This document shows positions 1 to 10,288 of a stretch of DNA of 64,000 bases, in pieces. The translations under genes and the position numbers were made by a program. The stretch is from Leptasterias polaris (lineage: Eukaryota; Echinodermata; Asteroidea; Forcipulatida; Asteriidae). Location of the stretch: assembly GCA_037783415.1 (NCBI GenBank), contig JAZGTN010000149.1, positions 2,542,001-2,606,000 of the forward strand, read 5' to 3'. The notes beneath the pieces were generated by a model. It did not search any database. It was not told the DNA's origin and saw nothing but the letters and a program-made list of their open reading frames with translations. Each line of letters begins with the position of its first letter. The stretch's first letter is position 1.

Positions 1-41
1 CTTGGACGGGAGACCTCCTGGGAATACCGGGTGCTGTAGAC
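1..41 (+). rRNA. 5S rRNA, 5'-truncated by window edge
   Basis: The window opens at gene nt 78, inside the C box, and the gene ends in the usual CTGTAGAC. Only the window boundary truncates it. Its spacer follows at 42-119. Confidence 0.93.
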
Positions 42-119
42 CTCTTTTTGTATTTTTCCTCAACATATGGAGGTTAGAAACAATCTAAATTGAAGTCCCT
101 ATATTAAAGTCATCAACAT

Positions 120-236
120 GTCTACGGCCATACTACGCTGAAAACACCGGTTCTCGTCTGATCACCGAAGTTAGCATCGTCGGGCCTGGTCAGTACTTGG
201 ACGGGAGACCTCCTGGGAATACCGGGTGCTGTAGAC
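120..236 (+). rRNA. 5S rRNA, 117-nt deletion-class copy (first complete gene)
   Basis: Typical of the deletion class: GAAGTTAGC replaces GAAGTTAAGC, so one A of nt 54-55 is missing inside the A box, and the intermediate element has C69T. The rest of the gene and the terminator are intact. The deletion shifts the A box relative to the C box by one base, which could affect TFIIIA contacts; whether such copies are transcribed is unknown. Confidence 0.92.
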
Positions 237-431
237 ATCTTGTTGTATTTTTCCTCAACATACGGAGGTTAGAAACAATCTAAACTGAAGTCCCTATATT
301 AAAGTCATCAACGTGTCTACGGCCATACTACGCTGAAAACACCGGTTCTCGTCTGATCACCGAAGTTAGCATCGTCGGGCCTGGTCAGTACTTGGACGGG
401 AGACCTCCTGGGAATACCGGGTGATGTAGAC

Positions 432-513
432 CTCTTTTTGTATTTTTCCTCAACATACGGAGGTTAGATATCTAAACTGGAAACTAAAGCCCCTATATTA
501 AAGTCATCAACGT
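432..513 (+). other. Beta-type non-transcribed spacer (82 bp), reference copy
   Basis: This is the second spacer form, between genes at 315 and 514. It is the same as alpha up to TTAGA. It then has a perfect 12-bp palindrome TTAGATATCTAA (464-475) followed by ACTGGAAACTGAAGCC in place of ATTGAAGTCC. The added ACTGGAA segment explains most of the 4-bp length difference. Beta spacers make up roughly a third to a half of the array and are interspersed with alpha spacers rather than clustered. Confidence 0.85.
464..475 (+). repeat. Perfect palindrome TTAGATATCTAA in beta spacer
   Basis: A 12-bp self-complementary site that includes an EcoRV recognition sequence at 467-472. It recurs in the beta spacers. 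The alpha spacer keeps the same arms around AACAA. Some copies break it: GATATATA (near 9540, 20796), GATATCC (13681, 14865, 17630, 26910, 29675) and ATATATGTAA at 39936. Confidence 0.85.
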
Positions 514-562
514 GTCTACGGCCATCCTACGCTGAAAACACCGGTTCTCGTCTGATCACCGA

Positions 563-577
563 AGTTAAGCATCGTCG
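563..577 (+). promoter_or_regulatory. Internal promoter A box of the 5S gene (gene nt 50-64)
   Basis: Placed by the standard 5S numbering for the type 1 pol III promoter, where TFIIIA and then TFIIIC bind. In the reference copy it reads AGTTAAGCATCGTCG. This is the most variable part of the gene in the array: a 1-base deletion, G56T, G56C and C63A all fall here. The element recurs at the same offset in every copy. Confidence 0.8.
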
Positions 578-579
578 GG

Positions 580-585
580 CCCGGT
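580..585 (+). promoter_or_regulatory. Intermediate element of the 5S internal promoter (gene nt 67-72)
   Basis: It reads CCCGGT here. A large share of copies have C69T (CCTGGT), which matches the form I recall from vertebrate 5S genes, so both are probably tolerated. C69T usually travels with the deletion and G56T classes. Confidence 0.7.
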
Positions 586-592
586 CAGTACT

Positions 593-610
593 TGGACGGG
601 AGACCTCCTG
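593..610 (+). promoter_or_regulatory. Internal promoter C box (gene nt 80-97), main TFIIIA site
   Basis: It reads TGGACGGGAGACCTCCTG. The usual animal form has T84 and G93; here almost all copies have C84 and all have T93. Variants in other copies are C84T (GGATGGG), G86C (GACGCGAG), G86T (5720s) and T96G (CTCCGGGG, confined to the last 11 kb). Confidence 0.75.
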
Positions 611-634
611 GGAATACCGGGTGCTGTAGACCTC

Positions 635-639
635 TTTTT
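635..639 (+). terminator. RNA polymerase III T-run terminator after the 5S gene
   Basis: Five Ts start 4 bases past the end of helix I, as expected for pol III termination on the non-template strand. Every unit has an equivalent, usually 5-9 Ts. A back-up run (T5 or T7) lies 3 bases further on. Weak first runs occur in a few units, for example T4 near 54467 and T3 near 56434. Confidence 0.85.
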
Positions 640-689
640 GTATTTTTCCTCAACATACGGAGGTTAGAAACAATCTAAATTGAAGTCCC

Positions 690-696
690 TATATTA
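690..696 (+). promoter_or_regulatory. AT-rich TATA-like element upstream of the 5S gene
   Basis: TATATTA sits at -20 to -14 from the gene start in nearly every unit. Many invertebrate 5S genes need a TATA-like element near -25 to -30 as well as the internal promoter. The spacing here is a little short, so function is inferred. In G56T genes preceded by CAACGGG the stretch is one A shorter (TATATTAAGTC). A few copies read TATTTTA (near 49999 and 61806) or TATAATTA (near 37411, 44499, 49804). Confidence 0.5.
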
Positions 697-1099
697 AAGT
701 CATCAACGTGTCTACGGCCATACTACGCTGAAAACACCGGTTCTCGTCTGATCACCGAGGTTAGCATCGTCGGGCCTGGTCAGTGCTTGGACGGGAGACC
801 TCCTGGGAATACCGGGTGCTGTAGACCTCTTTTTGTATTTTTCCTCAACATACGGAGGTTAGAAACAATCTAAATTGAAGTCCCTATATTAAAGTCATCA
901 ACGTGTCTACGGCCATACTACGCTGAAAACACCGGTTCTCGTCTGATCACCGAAGTAAGCATCGTCGGGCCTGGTCAGTACTTGGACGGGAGACCTCCTG
1001 GGAATACCGGGTGCTGTAGACATATTTTTGTATTTTTCCTCAACATACGGAGGTTAGAAACAATCTAAACTGAAGTCCCTATATTAAATTCATCAACGT

Positions 1100-1217
1100 G
1101 TTTACGGCCATACTACGCTGAAAACACCGGTTCTCGTCTGATCACCGAAGTTAAGCATCGTCGGGCCCGGTCAGTACTTGGACGGGAGACCTCCTGGGAA
1201 TACCGGGTGATGTAGAC
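1100..1217 (+). rRNA. 5S rRNA variant starting GTTTACGG
   Basis: Full length at 118 nt. C3T turns the third helix I pair (C3-G116) into U-G. C111A leaves G8 facing A111, so helix I is weakened at both ends. The preceding spacer reads AAATTCATC rather than AAAGTCATC. The same linked set recurs at 2477 and 4055; 2086, 5438 and 9182 share the start but end GTGCTGTAGAC. Confidence 0.9.
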
Positions 1218-4200
1218 CTCTTTTTGTATTTTTCCTCAAATTACGGAGGTTAGATATCTAAACTGGAAACTGAAGCCCCTATATTAAAGTCATCAACGTG
1301 TCTACGGCCATACTACGCTGAAAACACCGGTTCTCGTCTGATCACTGAAGTTAAGCATCGTCGGGCCCGGTCAGTACTTGGACGGGAGACCTCCTGGGAA
1401 TACCGGGTGCTGTAGACCTCTTTTTGTATTTTTCCTCAACATACGGAGGTTAGAAACAATATAAATTGAAGTCCTTATATTAAAGTCATCAACGTGTCTA
1501 CGGCCATACTACGCTGAAAACACCGGTTCTCGTCTGATCACCGAAGTCAGCATCGTCGGGCCTGGTCAGTACTTGGACGGGAGACCTCCTGGGAATACCG
1601 GGTGATGTAGACCTCTTTTTGTATTTTTCCTCAACATACGGAGGTTAGATATCTAAACTGGAAACTGAAGCCCCTATATTAAAGTCATCAACGTGTCTAC
1701 GGCCATACTATGCTGAAAACACCGGTTCTCGTCTGATCACCGAAGTTAAGCATCGTCAGGCCCGGTCAGTACTTGGACGGGAGACCTCCTGGGAATACCG
1801 GGTGATGTAGACCTCTTTTTGTATTTTTCCTCAACATACGGAGGTTAGAAACAATCTAAATTGAAGTCCCTATATTAAAGTCATCAACGTGTCTACGGCC
1901 ATACTACGCTGAAAACACCGGTTCTCGTCTGATCACCGAAGTAAGCATCGTCGGGCCTGGTCAGTACTTGGACGGGAGACCTCCTGGGAATACCGGGTGC
2001 TGTAGACATCTTTTTGTATTTTTCCTCAACATACGGAGGTTAGAAACAATCTAAACTGAAGTCCCTATATTAAATTCATCAAAGTGTTTACGGCCATACT
2101 ACGCTGAAAACACCGGTTCTCGTCTGATCACCGAAGTTAAGCATCGTCGGGCCCGGTCAGTACTTGGACGGGAGACCTCCTGGGAATACCGGGTGCTGTA
2201 GACCTCTTTTTGTATTTTTCCTCAACATACGGAGGTTAGAAACAATCTAAATTGAAGTCCCTATATTAAAGTCATCAACGTGTCTACGGCCATACTACGC
2301 TGAAAACACCGGTTCTCGTCTGATCACCGAAGTAAGCATCGTCGGGCCTGGTCAGTACTTGGACGGGAGACCTCCTGGGAATACCGGGTGCTGTAGACAT
2401 ATTTTTGTATTTTTCCTCAACATACGGAGGTTAGAAACAATCTAAACTGAAGTCCCTATATTAAATTCATCAACGTGTTTACGGCCATACTACGCTGAAA
2501 ACACCGGTTCTCGTCTGATCACCGAAGTTAAGCATCGTCGGGCCCGGTCAGTACTTGGACGGGAGACCTCCTGGGAATACCGGGTGATGTAGACCTCTTT
2601 TTGTATTTTTCCTCAAATTACGGAGGTTAGATATCTAAACTGGAAACTGAAGCCCCTATATTAAAGTCATCAACGTGTCTACGGCCATACTACGCTGAAA
2701 ACACCGGTTCTCGTCTGATCACCGAAGTTAAGCATCGTCGGGCCCGGTCAGTACTTGGACGGGAGACCTCCTGGGAATACCGGGTGCTGTAGACCTCTTT
2801 TTGTATTTTTCCTCAACATACGGAGGTTAGAAACAATATAAATTGAAGTCCTTATATTAAAGTCATCAACGTGTCTACGGCCATACTACGCTGAAAACAC
2901 CGGTTCTCGTCTGATCACCGAAGTTAAGCATCGTCGGGCCCGGTCAGTACTTGGACGGGAGACCTCCTGGGAATACCGGGTGCTGTAGACCTCTTTTTTG
3001 TATTTTTCCTCAACATACAGAGGTTAGAAACAATCTAAATTGAAGTCCCTATATTAAAGTCATCAACGTGTCTACGGCCATACTACGCTGAAAACACCGG
3101 TTCTCGTCTGATCACCGAAGTTAGCATCGTCGGGCCTGGTCAGTACTTGGACGGGAGACCTCCTGGGAATACCGGGTGATGTAGACCTCTTTTTGTATTT
3201 TTCCTCAACATACGGAGGTTAGATATCTAAACTGGAAACTGAAGCCCCTATATTAAAGTCATCAACGTGTCTACGGCCATACTACGCTGAAAACACCGGT
3301 TCTAGTCTGATCACCGAAGTTAAGCATCGTCGGGCCTGGTCAGTACTTGGACGGGAGACCTCCTGGGAATACCGGGTGATGTAGACCTCTTTTTGTATTT
3401 TTCCTCAACATACGGAGGTTAGAAACAATCTAAATTGAAGTCCCTATATTAAAGTCATCAACGTGTCTACGGCCATACTACGCTGAAAACACCGGTTCTC
3501 GTCTGATCACCGAAGTTAGCATCGTCGGGCCTGGTCAGTACTTGGACGGGAGACCTCCTGGGAATACCGGGTGATGTAGACCTCTTTTTGTATTTTTCCT
3601 CAACATACGGAGGTTAGATATCTAAACTGGAAACTGAAGCCCCTATATTAAAGTCATCAACGTGTCTACGGCCATACTACGCTGAAAACACCGGTTCTCG
3701 TCTGATCACCGAAGTTAAGCATCGTCGGGCCTGGTCAGTACTTGGACGGGAGACCTCCTGGGAATACCGGGTGCTGTAGACCTCTTTTTGTATTTTTCCT
3801 CAACATACGGAGGTTAGAAACAATCTAAATTGAAGTCCCTATATTAAAGTCATCAACGTGTCTACGGCCATACTACGCTGAAAACACCGGTTCTCGTCTG
3901 ATCACCGAAGTAAGCATCGTCGGGCCTGGTCAGTACTTGGACGGGAGACCTCCTGGGAATACCGGGTGCTGTAGACATATTTTTGTATTTTTCCTCAACA
4001 TACGGAGGTTAGAAACAATCTAAACTGAAGTCCCTATATTAAATTCATCAACGTGTTTACGGCCATACTACGCTGAAAACACCGGTTCTCGTCTGATCAC
4101 CGAAGTTAAGCATCGTCGGGCCCGGTCAGTACTTGGACGGGAGACCTCCTGGGAATACCGGGTGATGTAGACCTCTTTTTGTATTTTTCCTCAAATTACG

Positions 4201-6619
4201 GAGGTTAGATATCTAAACTGGAAACTGAAGCCCCTATATTAAAGTCATCAACGTGTCTACGGCCATACTACGCTGAAAACACCGGTTCTCGTCTGATCAC
4301 CGAAGTTAAGCATCGTCGGGCCCGGTCAGTACTTGGACGGGAGACCTCCTGGGAATACCGGGTGATGTAGACCTCTTTTTGTATTTTTCCTCAAATTACG
4401 GAGGTTAGATATCTAAACTGGAAACTGAAGCCCCTATATTAAAGTCATCAACGTGTCTACGGCCATACTACGCTGAAAACACCGGTTCTCGTCTGATCAC
4501 CGAAGTTAAGCATCGTCGGGCCCGGTCAGTACTTGGACGGGAGACCTCCTGGGAATACCGGGTGCTGTAGACCTCTTTTTGTATTTTTCCTCAACATACG
4601 GAGGTTAGAAACAATATAAATTGAAGTCCTTATATTAAAGTCATCAACGTGTCTACGGCCATACTACGCTGAAAACACCGGTTCTCGTCTGATCACCGAA
4701 GTTAAGCATCGTCGGGCCCGGTCAGTACTTGGACGGGAGACCTCCTGGGAATACCGGGTGCTGTAGACCTCTTTTTTGTATTTTTCCTCAACATACAGAG
4801 GTTAGAAACAATCTAAATTGAAGTCCCTATATTAAAGTCATCAACGTGTCTACGGCCATACTACGCTGAAAACACCGGTTCTCGTCTGATCACCGAAGTT
4901 AGCATCGTCGGGCCTGGTCAGTACTTGGACGGGAGACCTCCTGGGAATACCGGGTGATGTAGACCTCTTTTTGTATTTTTCCTCAACATACGGAGGTTAG
5001 ATATCTAAACTGGAAACTGAAGCCCCTATATTAAAGTCATCAACGTGTCTACGGCCATACTACGCTGAAAACACCGGTTCTCGTCTGATCACCGAAGTTA
5101 AGCATCGTCGGGCCTGGTCAGTACTTGGACGGGAGACCTCCTGGGAATACCGGGTGATGTAGACCTCTTTTTGTATTTTTCCTCAACATACGGAGGTTAG
5201 AAACAATCTAAATTGAAGTCCCTATATTAAAGTCATCAACGTGTCTACGGCCATACTACGCTGAAAACACCGGTTCTCGTCTGATCACCGAAGTAAGCAT
5301 CGTCGGGCCTGGTCAGTACTTGGACGGGAGACCTCCTGGGAATACCGGGTGCTGTAGACATATTTTTGTATTTTTCCTCAACATACGGAGGTTAGAAACA
5401 ATCTAAACTGAAGTCCCTATATTAAATTCATCAACGTGTTTACGGCCATACTACGCTGAAAACACCGGTTCTCGTCTGATCACCGAAGTTAAGCATCGTC
5501 GGGCCCGGTCAGTACTTGGACGGGAGACCTCCTGGGAATACCGGGTGCTGTAGACCTCTTTTTGTATTTGTCCTCAACATACGGAGGTTAGATATCTAAA
5601 CTGGAAACTGAAGCCCCTATATTAAAGTCATCAACATGTCTACGGCCATACTACGCTGAAAACACTGGTTCTCGTCTGATCACCGAAGTTAAGCATCGTC
5701 GGGCCCGGTCAGTACTTGGACGTGAGACCTCCTGGGAATACCGGGTGATGTAGACCTCTTTTTGTATTTTTCCTCAACATACGGAGGTTAGAAACAATCT
5801 AAATTGAAGTCCCTATATTAAAGTCATCAACGTGTCTACGGCCATACTACGCTGAAAACACCGGTTCTCGTCTGATCACCGAAGTTAGCATCGTCGGGCC
5901 TGGTCAGTACTTGGACGGGAGACCTCCTGGGAATACCGGGTGATGTAGACCTCTTTTTGTATTTTTCCTCAACATACGGAGGTTAGATATCTAAACTGGA
6001 AACTGAAGCCCCTATATTAAAGTCATCAACGTGTCTACGGCCATACTACGCTGAAAACACCGGTTCTCGTCTGATCACCGAAGTTAAGCATCGTCGGGCC
6101 CGGTCAGTACTTGGACGGGAGACCTCCTGGGAATACCGGGTGATGTAGACCTCTTTTTGTATTTTTCCTCAACATACGGAGGTTAGAAACAATCTAAATT
6201 GAAGTCCCTATATTAAAGTCATCAACGTGTCTACGGCCATACTACGCTGAAAACACCGGTTCTCGTCTGATCACCGAAGTAAGCATCGTCGGGCCTGGTC
6301 AGTACTTGGACGGGAGACCTCCTGGGAATACCGGGTGCTGTAGACATCTTTTTGTTTTTTTCCTCAACATACGGAGGTTAGAAACAATCTAAACTGAAGT
6401 CCCTACATTAAATTCATCAACGTGTTTACGGCCATACTACGCTGAAAACACCGGTTCTTGTCTGATCACCGAAGTTAAGCATCGTCGGGCCCGGTCAGTA
6501 CTTGGACGGGAGACCTCCTGGGAATACCGGGTGATGTAGACCTCTTTTTGTATTTTTCCTCAACATACGGAGGTTAGAAACAATCTAAATTGAAGCCCCT
6601 ATATTAAAGTCATCAACGT

Positions 6620-6737
6620 GTCTACGGCCATACTACGCTGAAAACACCGGTTCTCGTCTGATCACCGAAGTTATGCATCGTCGGGCCTGGTCAGTACTTG
6701 GACGGGAGACCTCCTGGGAATACCGGGTGATGTAGAC
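6620..6737 (+). rRNA. 5S rRNA variant with A55T in the A box
   Basis: Full-length copy reading GAAGTTATGC. The same substitution is at 7999 and 19256, and these three copies are linked by the 1379-bp and 11,257-bp duplications, so they probably represent one mutation copied twice. Confidence 0.88.
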
Positions 6738-9181
6738 CTCTTTTTGTATTTTTCCTCAAATTACGGAGGTTAGATATCTAAACTGGAAACTGAAGCCCCT
6801 ATATTAAAGTCATCAACGTGTCTACGGCCATAATACGCTGAAAACACCGGTTCTCGTCTGATCACCGAAGTTAAGCATCGTCGGGCCCGGTCAGTACTTG
6901 GACGGGAGACCTCCTGGGAATACCGGGTGCTGTAGACCTCTTTTTGTATTTTTCCTCAACATACGGAGGTTAGAAACAATATAAATTGAAGTCCCTATAT
7001 TAAAGTTATCAACGTGTCTACGGCCATACTACGCTGAAAACACCGGTTCTCGTCTGATCACCGAAGTTAAGCATCGTCGGGCCCGGCCAGTACTTGGACG
7101 GGAGACCTCCTGGGAATACCGGGTGATGTAGACCTCTTTTTTGTATTTTTCCTCAACATACGGAGGTTAGAAACAATCTAAATTGAAGTCCCTATATTAA
7201 AGTCATCAACGTGTCTACGGCCATACTACGCTGAAAACACCGGTTCTCGTCTGATCACCGAAGTCAGCATCGTCGGGCCTGGTCAGTACTTGGACGGGAG
7301 ACCTCCTGGGAATACCGGGTGATGTAGACCTCTTTTTGTATTTTTCCTCAACATACGGAGGTTAGATATCTAAACTGGAAACTGAAGCCCCTATATTAAA
7401 GTCATCAACGTGTCTACGGCCATACTACGCTGAAAACACCGGTTCTCGTCTGATCACCGAAGTTAAGCATCGTTGGGCCCGGTCAGTACTTGGACGGGAG
7501 ACCTCCTGGGAATACCGGGTGATGTAGACCTCTTTTTGTATTTTTCCTCAACATACGGAGGTTAGAAACAATCTAAATTGAAGTCCCTATATTAAAGTCA
7601 TCAACGTGTCTACGGCCATACTACGCTGAAAACACCGGTTCTCGTCTGATCACCGAAGTAAGCATCGTCGGGCCTGGTCAGTACTTGGACGGGAGACCTC
7701 CTGGGAATACCGGGTGCTGTAGACATCTTTTTGTATTTTTCCTCAACATACGGAGGTTAGAAACAATCTAAACTGAAGTCCCTATATTAAATTCATCAAA
7801 GTGTTTACGGCCATACTACGCTGAAAACACCGGTTCTCGTCTGATCACCGAAGTTAAGCATCGTCGGGCCCGGTCAGTACTTGGACGGGAGACCTCCTGG
7901 GAATACCGGGTGATGTAGACCTCTTTTTGTATTTTTCCTCAACATACGGAGGTTAGAAACAATCTAAATTGAAGCCCCTATATTAAAGTCATCAACGTGT
8001 CTACGGCCATACTACGCTGAAAACACCGGTTCTCGTCTGATCACTGAAGTTATGCATCGTCGGGCCTGGTCAGTACTTGGACGGGAGACCTCCTGGGAAT
8101 ACCGGGTGATGTAGACCTCTTTTTGTATTTTTCCTCAAATTACGGAGGTTAGATATCTAAACTGGAAACTGAAGCCCCTATATTAAAGTCATCAACGTGT
8201 CTACGGCCATAATACGCTGAAAACACCGGTTCTCGTCTGATCACCGAAGTTAAGCATCGTCGGGCCCGGTCAGTACTTGGACGGGAGACCTCCTGGGAAT
8301 ACCGGGTGCTGTAGACCTCTTTTTGTATTTTTCCTCAACATACGGAGGTTAGAAACAATATAAATTGAAGTCCCTATATTAAAGTCATCAACGTGTCTAC
8401 GGCCATACTACGCTGAAAACACCGGTTCTCGTCTGATCACCGAAGTTAAGCATCGTCGGGCCCGGTCAGTACTTGGACGGGAGACCTCCTGGGAATACCG
8501 GGTGATGTATACCTCTTTTTTGTATTTTTCCTCAACATACGGAGGTTAGAAACAATCTAAATTGAAGTCCCTATATTAAAGTCATCAACGTGTCTACGGC
8601 CATACTACGCTGAAAACACCGGTTCTCGTCTGATCACCGAAGTTAGCATCGTCGGGCCTGGTCAGTACTTGGACGGGAGACCTCCTGGGAATACCGGGTG
8701 ATGTAGACCTCTTTTTGTATTTTTCCTCAACATACGGAGGTTAGATATCTAAACTGGAAACTGAAGCCCCTATATTAAAGTCATCAACGTGTCTACGGCC
8801 ATACTACGCTGAAAACACCGGTTCTCTTCTGATCACCGAAGTTAAGCATCGTCGGGCCCGGTCAGTACTTGGACGGGAGACCTCCTGGGAATACCGGGTG
8901 ATGTAGACCTCTTTTTGTATTTTTCCTCAACATACGGAGGTTAGAAACAATCTAAATTGAAGTCCCTATATTAAAGTCATCAACGTGTCTACGGCCATAC
9001 TACGCTGAAAACACCGGTTCTCGTCTGATCACCGAAGTAAGCATCGTCGGGCCTGGTCAGTACTTGGACGGGAGACCTCCTGGGAATACCGGGTGCTGTA
9101 GACATCTTTTTGTATTTTTCCTCAACATACGGAGGTTAGAAACAATCTAAACTGAAGTCCCTATATTAAATTCATCAACGT

Positions 9182-9299
9182 GTTTACGGCCATACTACGC
9201 TGAAAACACCGGTTCTCGTCTGATCACCGAAGTTAACCATCGTAGGGCCCGGTCAGTACTTGGACGGGAGACCTCCTGGGAATACCGGGTGCTGTAGAC
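9182..9299 (+). rRNA. 5S rRNA, G56C/C63A class copy
   Basis: First copy of the class with TTAACCATCGTAGGG: G56C and C63A in the A box. C63 is the usual bulged base of helix II, so that change may be tolerated, while G56 is normally conserved. Most later members (10961, 12343, 16290, 18271) also have G86C; 10761, 22018 and 24190 have G56C and G86C but keep C63. Confidence 0.9.
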
Positions 9300-10171
9300 C
9301 TCTTTTTGTATTTTTCCTCAACATACGGAGGTTAGATATCTAAACTGGAAACTGAAGCCCCTATATTAAAGTAATCAACGTGTCTACGGCCATACTACGC
9401 TGAAAACACCGGTTCTCGTCTGATCACCGAAGTTAAGCATCGTCGGGCCTGGTCAGTACTTGGACGGGAGACCTCCTGGGAATAACGGGTGCTGTAGACC
9501 TCTTTTTGTATTTTTCCTCAACATACGGAGGTTAGATATATAAACTGGAAACTGAAGCCCCTATATTAAAGTCATCAACGTGTCTACGGCCATACTACGC
9601 TGAAAACACCGGTTCTCGTCTGATCACCGAAGTTAAGCATCGTCGGGCCTGGTCAGTACTTGGACGGGAGACCTCCTGGGAATACCGGGTGCTGTAGACC
9701 TTTTTTTTGTATTTTTCCTCAACATACGGAGGTTAGAAACAATCTAAATTAAGTCCCTATATTAAAGTCATCAACGTGTCTACGGCCATACTACGCTGAA
9801 AACACCGGTTCTCGTCTGATCACCGAAGTTAGCATTGTCGGGCCTGGTCAGTACTTGGACGGGAGACCTCCTGGGAATACCCGGTGCTGTAGACATCTTT
9901 TTGTATTTTTCCTCAACATACGGAGGTTAGAAACAATCTAAACTGAAGCCCCTATATTAAGTCATCAACGGGTCTACGGCCATACTACGCTGAAAACACC
10001 GGTTCTCGTCTGATCACCGAAGTTAATCATCGTCGGGCCTGGTCAGTACTTGGACGGGAGACCTCCTGGGAATACAGGGTGCTGTAGACCTCTTTTTGTA
10101 TTTTTCCTCAACATACGGAGGTTAGATATCTAAACTGGAAACTGAAGCCCCTATATTAAAGTCATCAACGT

Positions 10172-10288
10172 GTCTACGGCCATATTCCGCTGAAAACACC
10201 GGTTCTCGTCTGATCACCGAAGTTAGCATCGTCGGGCCTGGTCAGTACTTGGACGGGAGACCTCCTGGGAATACTGGGTGATGTAGAC
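10172..10288 (+). rRNA. 5S rRNA variant with damaged helix II 5' strand
   Basis: Deletion-class gene in which the 5' strand of helix II reads ATATTCCGCTG, with C14T and A16C. A16-U62 is lost on top of the standing C19/U59 mismatch. The exact variant is repeated at 21429, 11,257 bp downstream, and nowhere else that I saw. Likely a defective copy. Confidence 0.85.

Larger units (their letters stand above)
514..631 (+). rRNA. 5S rRNA, reference full-length copy (118 nt)
   Basis: This copy is used for numbering. The RNA is the 5S component of the large ribosomal subunit, made by RNA polymerase III. The first eight bases (GTCTACGG) pair with the last eight (CTGTAGAC) as helix I, with one G-U pair. 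Helix III is formed by CGGT near nt 29-32 and ACCG near nt 45-48. Helix II joins nt 14-21 to 57-65 and helix IV joins nt 81-86 to 91-95. The length of 118 nt is normal for animals (about 118-121). The sequence resembles invertebrate 5S rRNA, with AAAACACCGGTTCTCGTC and TACTTGGA..GGGAGACC as recognisable stretches. The start is set by helix I and the end by the T run beginning 4 bases after it. It has C69 in the intermediate element and a C111-G8 pair, both of which vary in other copies. Confidence 0.97.
632..709 (+). other. Alpha-type non-transcribed spacer (78 bp), reference copy
   Basis: This is one of two spacer forms, found between genes at 514 and 710. In order it holds the T5 terminator (635-639), a second T5 run (643-647), a short inverted repeat CCTC/GAGG (648-663), the inverted repeat TTAGA-AACAA-TCTAA (664-678), and an AT-rich upstream element TATATTA (690-696). 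Variants include T7 in place of TATTTTT (many copies at 13-51 kb), AATATAA breaking the second inverted repeat (near 1470, 2850, 4615, 6985, 8360, 19615), and loss of TG in AAATTAAGTCC. It contains no gene. Confidence 0.85.
6424..9299 (+). repeat. 7-unit higher-order repeat, period 1379 bp
   Basis: Genes at 6424, 6620, 6820, 7016, 7213, 7412 and 7608 are matched one by one, including A55T, CATAATACG and AATATAA markers, by those at 7803, 7999, 8199, 8395, 8592, 8791 and 8987. Differences are few, e.g. GTTATCAAC near 7008 and GCATCGTTGGG near 7471. Confidence 0.85.
120..9894 (+). rRNA. 5S rRNA gene cluster, block 1 (50 complete genes)
   Basis: Gene starts; no suffix means 118 nt, d means 117 nt with one A-box base deleted, c means G56C: 120d, 315d, 514, 710d, 905d, 1100, 1300, 1496d, 1695, 1891d, 2086, 2282d, 2477, 2677, 2873, 3070d, 3269, 3465d, 3664, 3860d, 4055, 4255, 4455, 4651, 4848d, 5047, 5243d, 5438, 5638, 5834d, 6033, 6229d, 6424, 6620, 6820, 7016, 7213d, 7412, 7608d, 7803, 7999, 8199, 8395, 8592d, 8791, 8987d, 9182c, 9382, 9582, 9778d. 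Marker variants of this block are the ends in GTGATGTAGAC, the deletion form GAAGTAAGC, genes beginning GTTTACGG (1100, 2086, 2477, 4055, 5438, 6424, 7803, 9182), and the spacer CTCAAATTACGG. No G56T copy occurs here. Confidence 0.96.

Noticed and set aside
464..475. EcoRV site and palindrome as a restriction-modification or phage signal
   Set aside because: It is a property of a eukaryotic spacer repeated throughout the array; nothing in the window points to a prokaryotic system.
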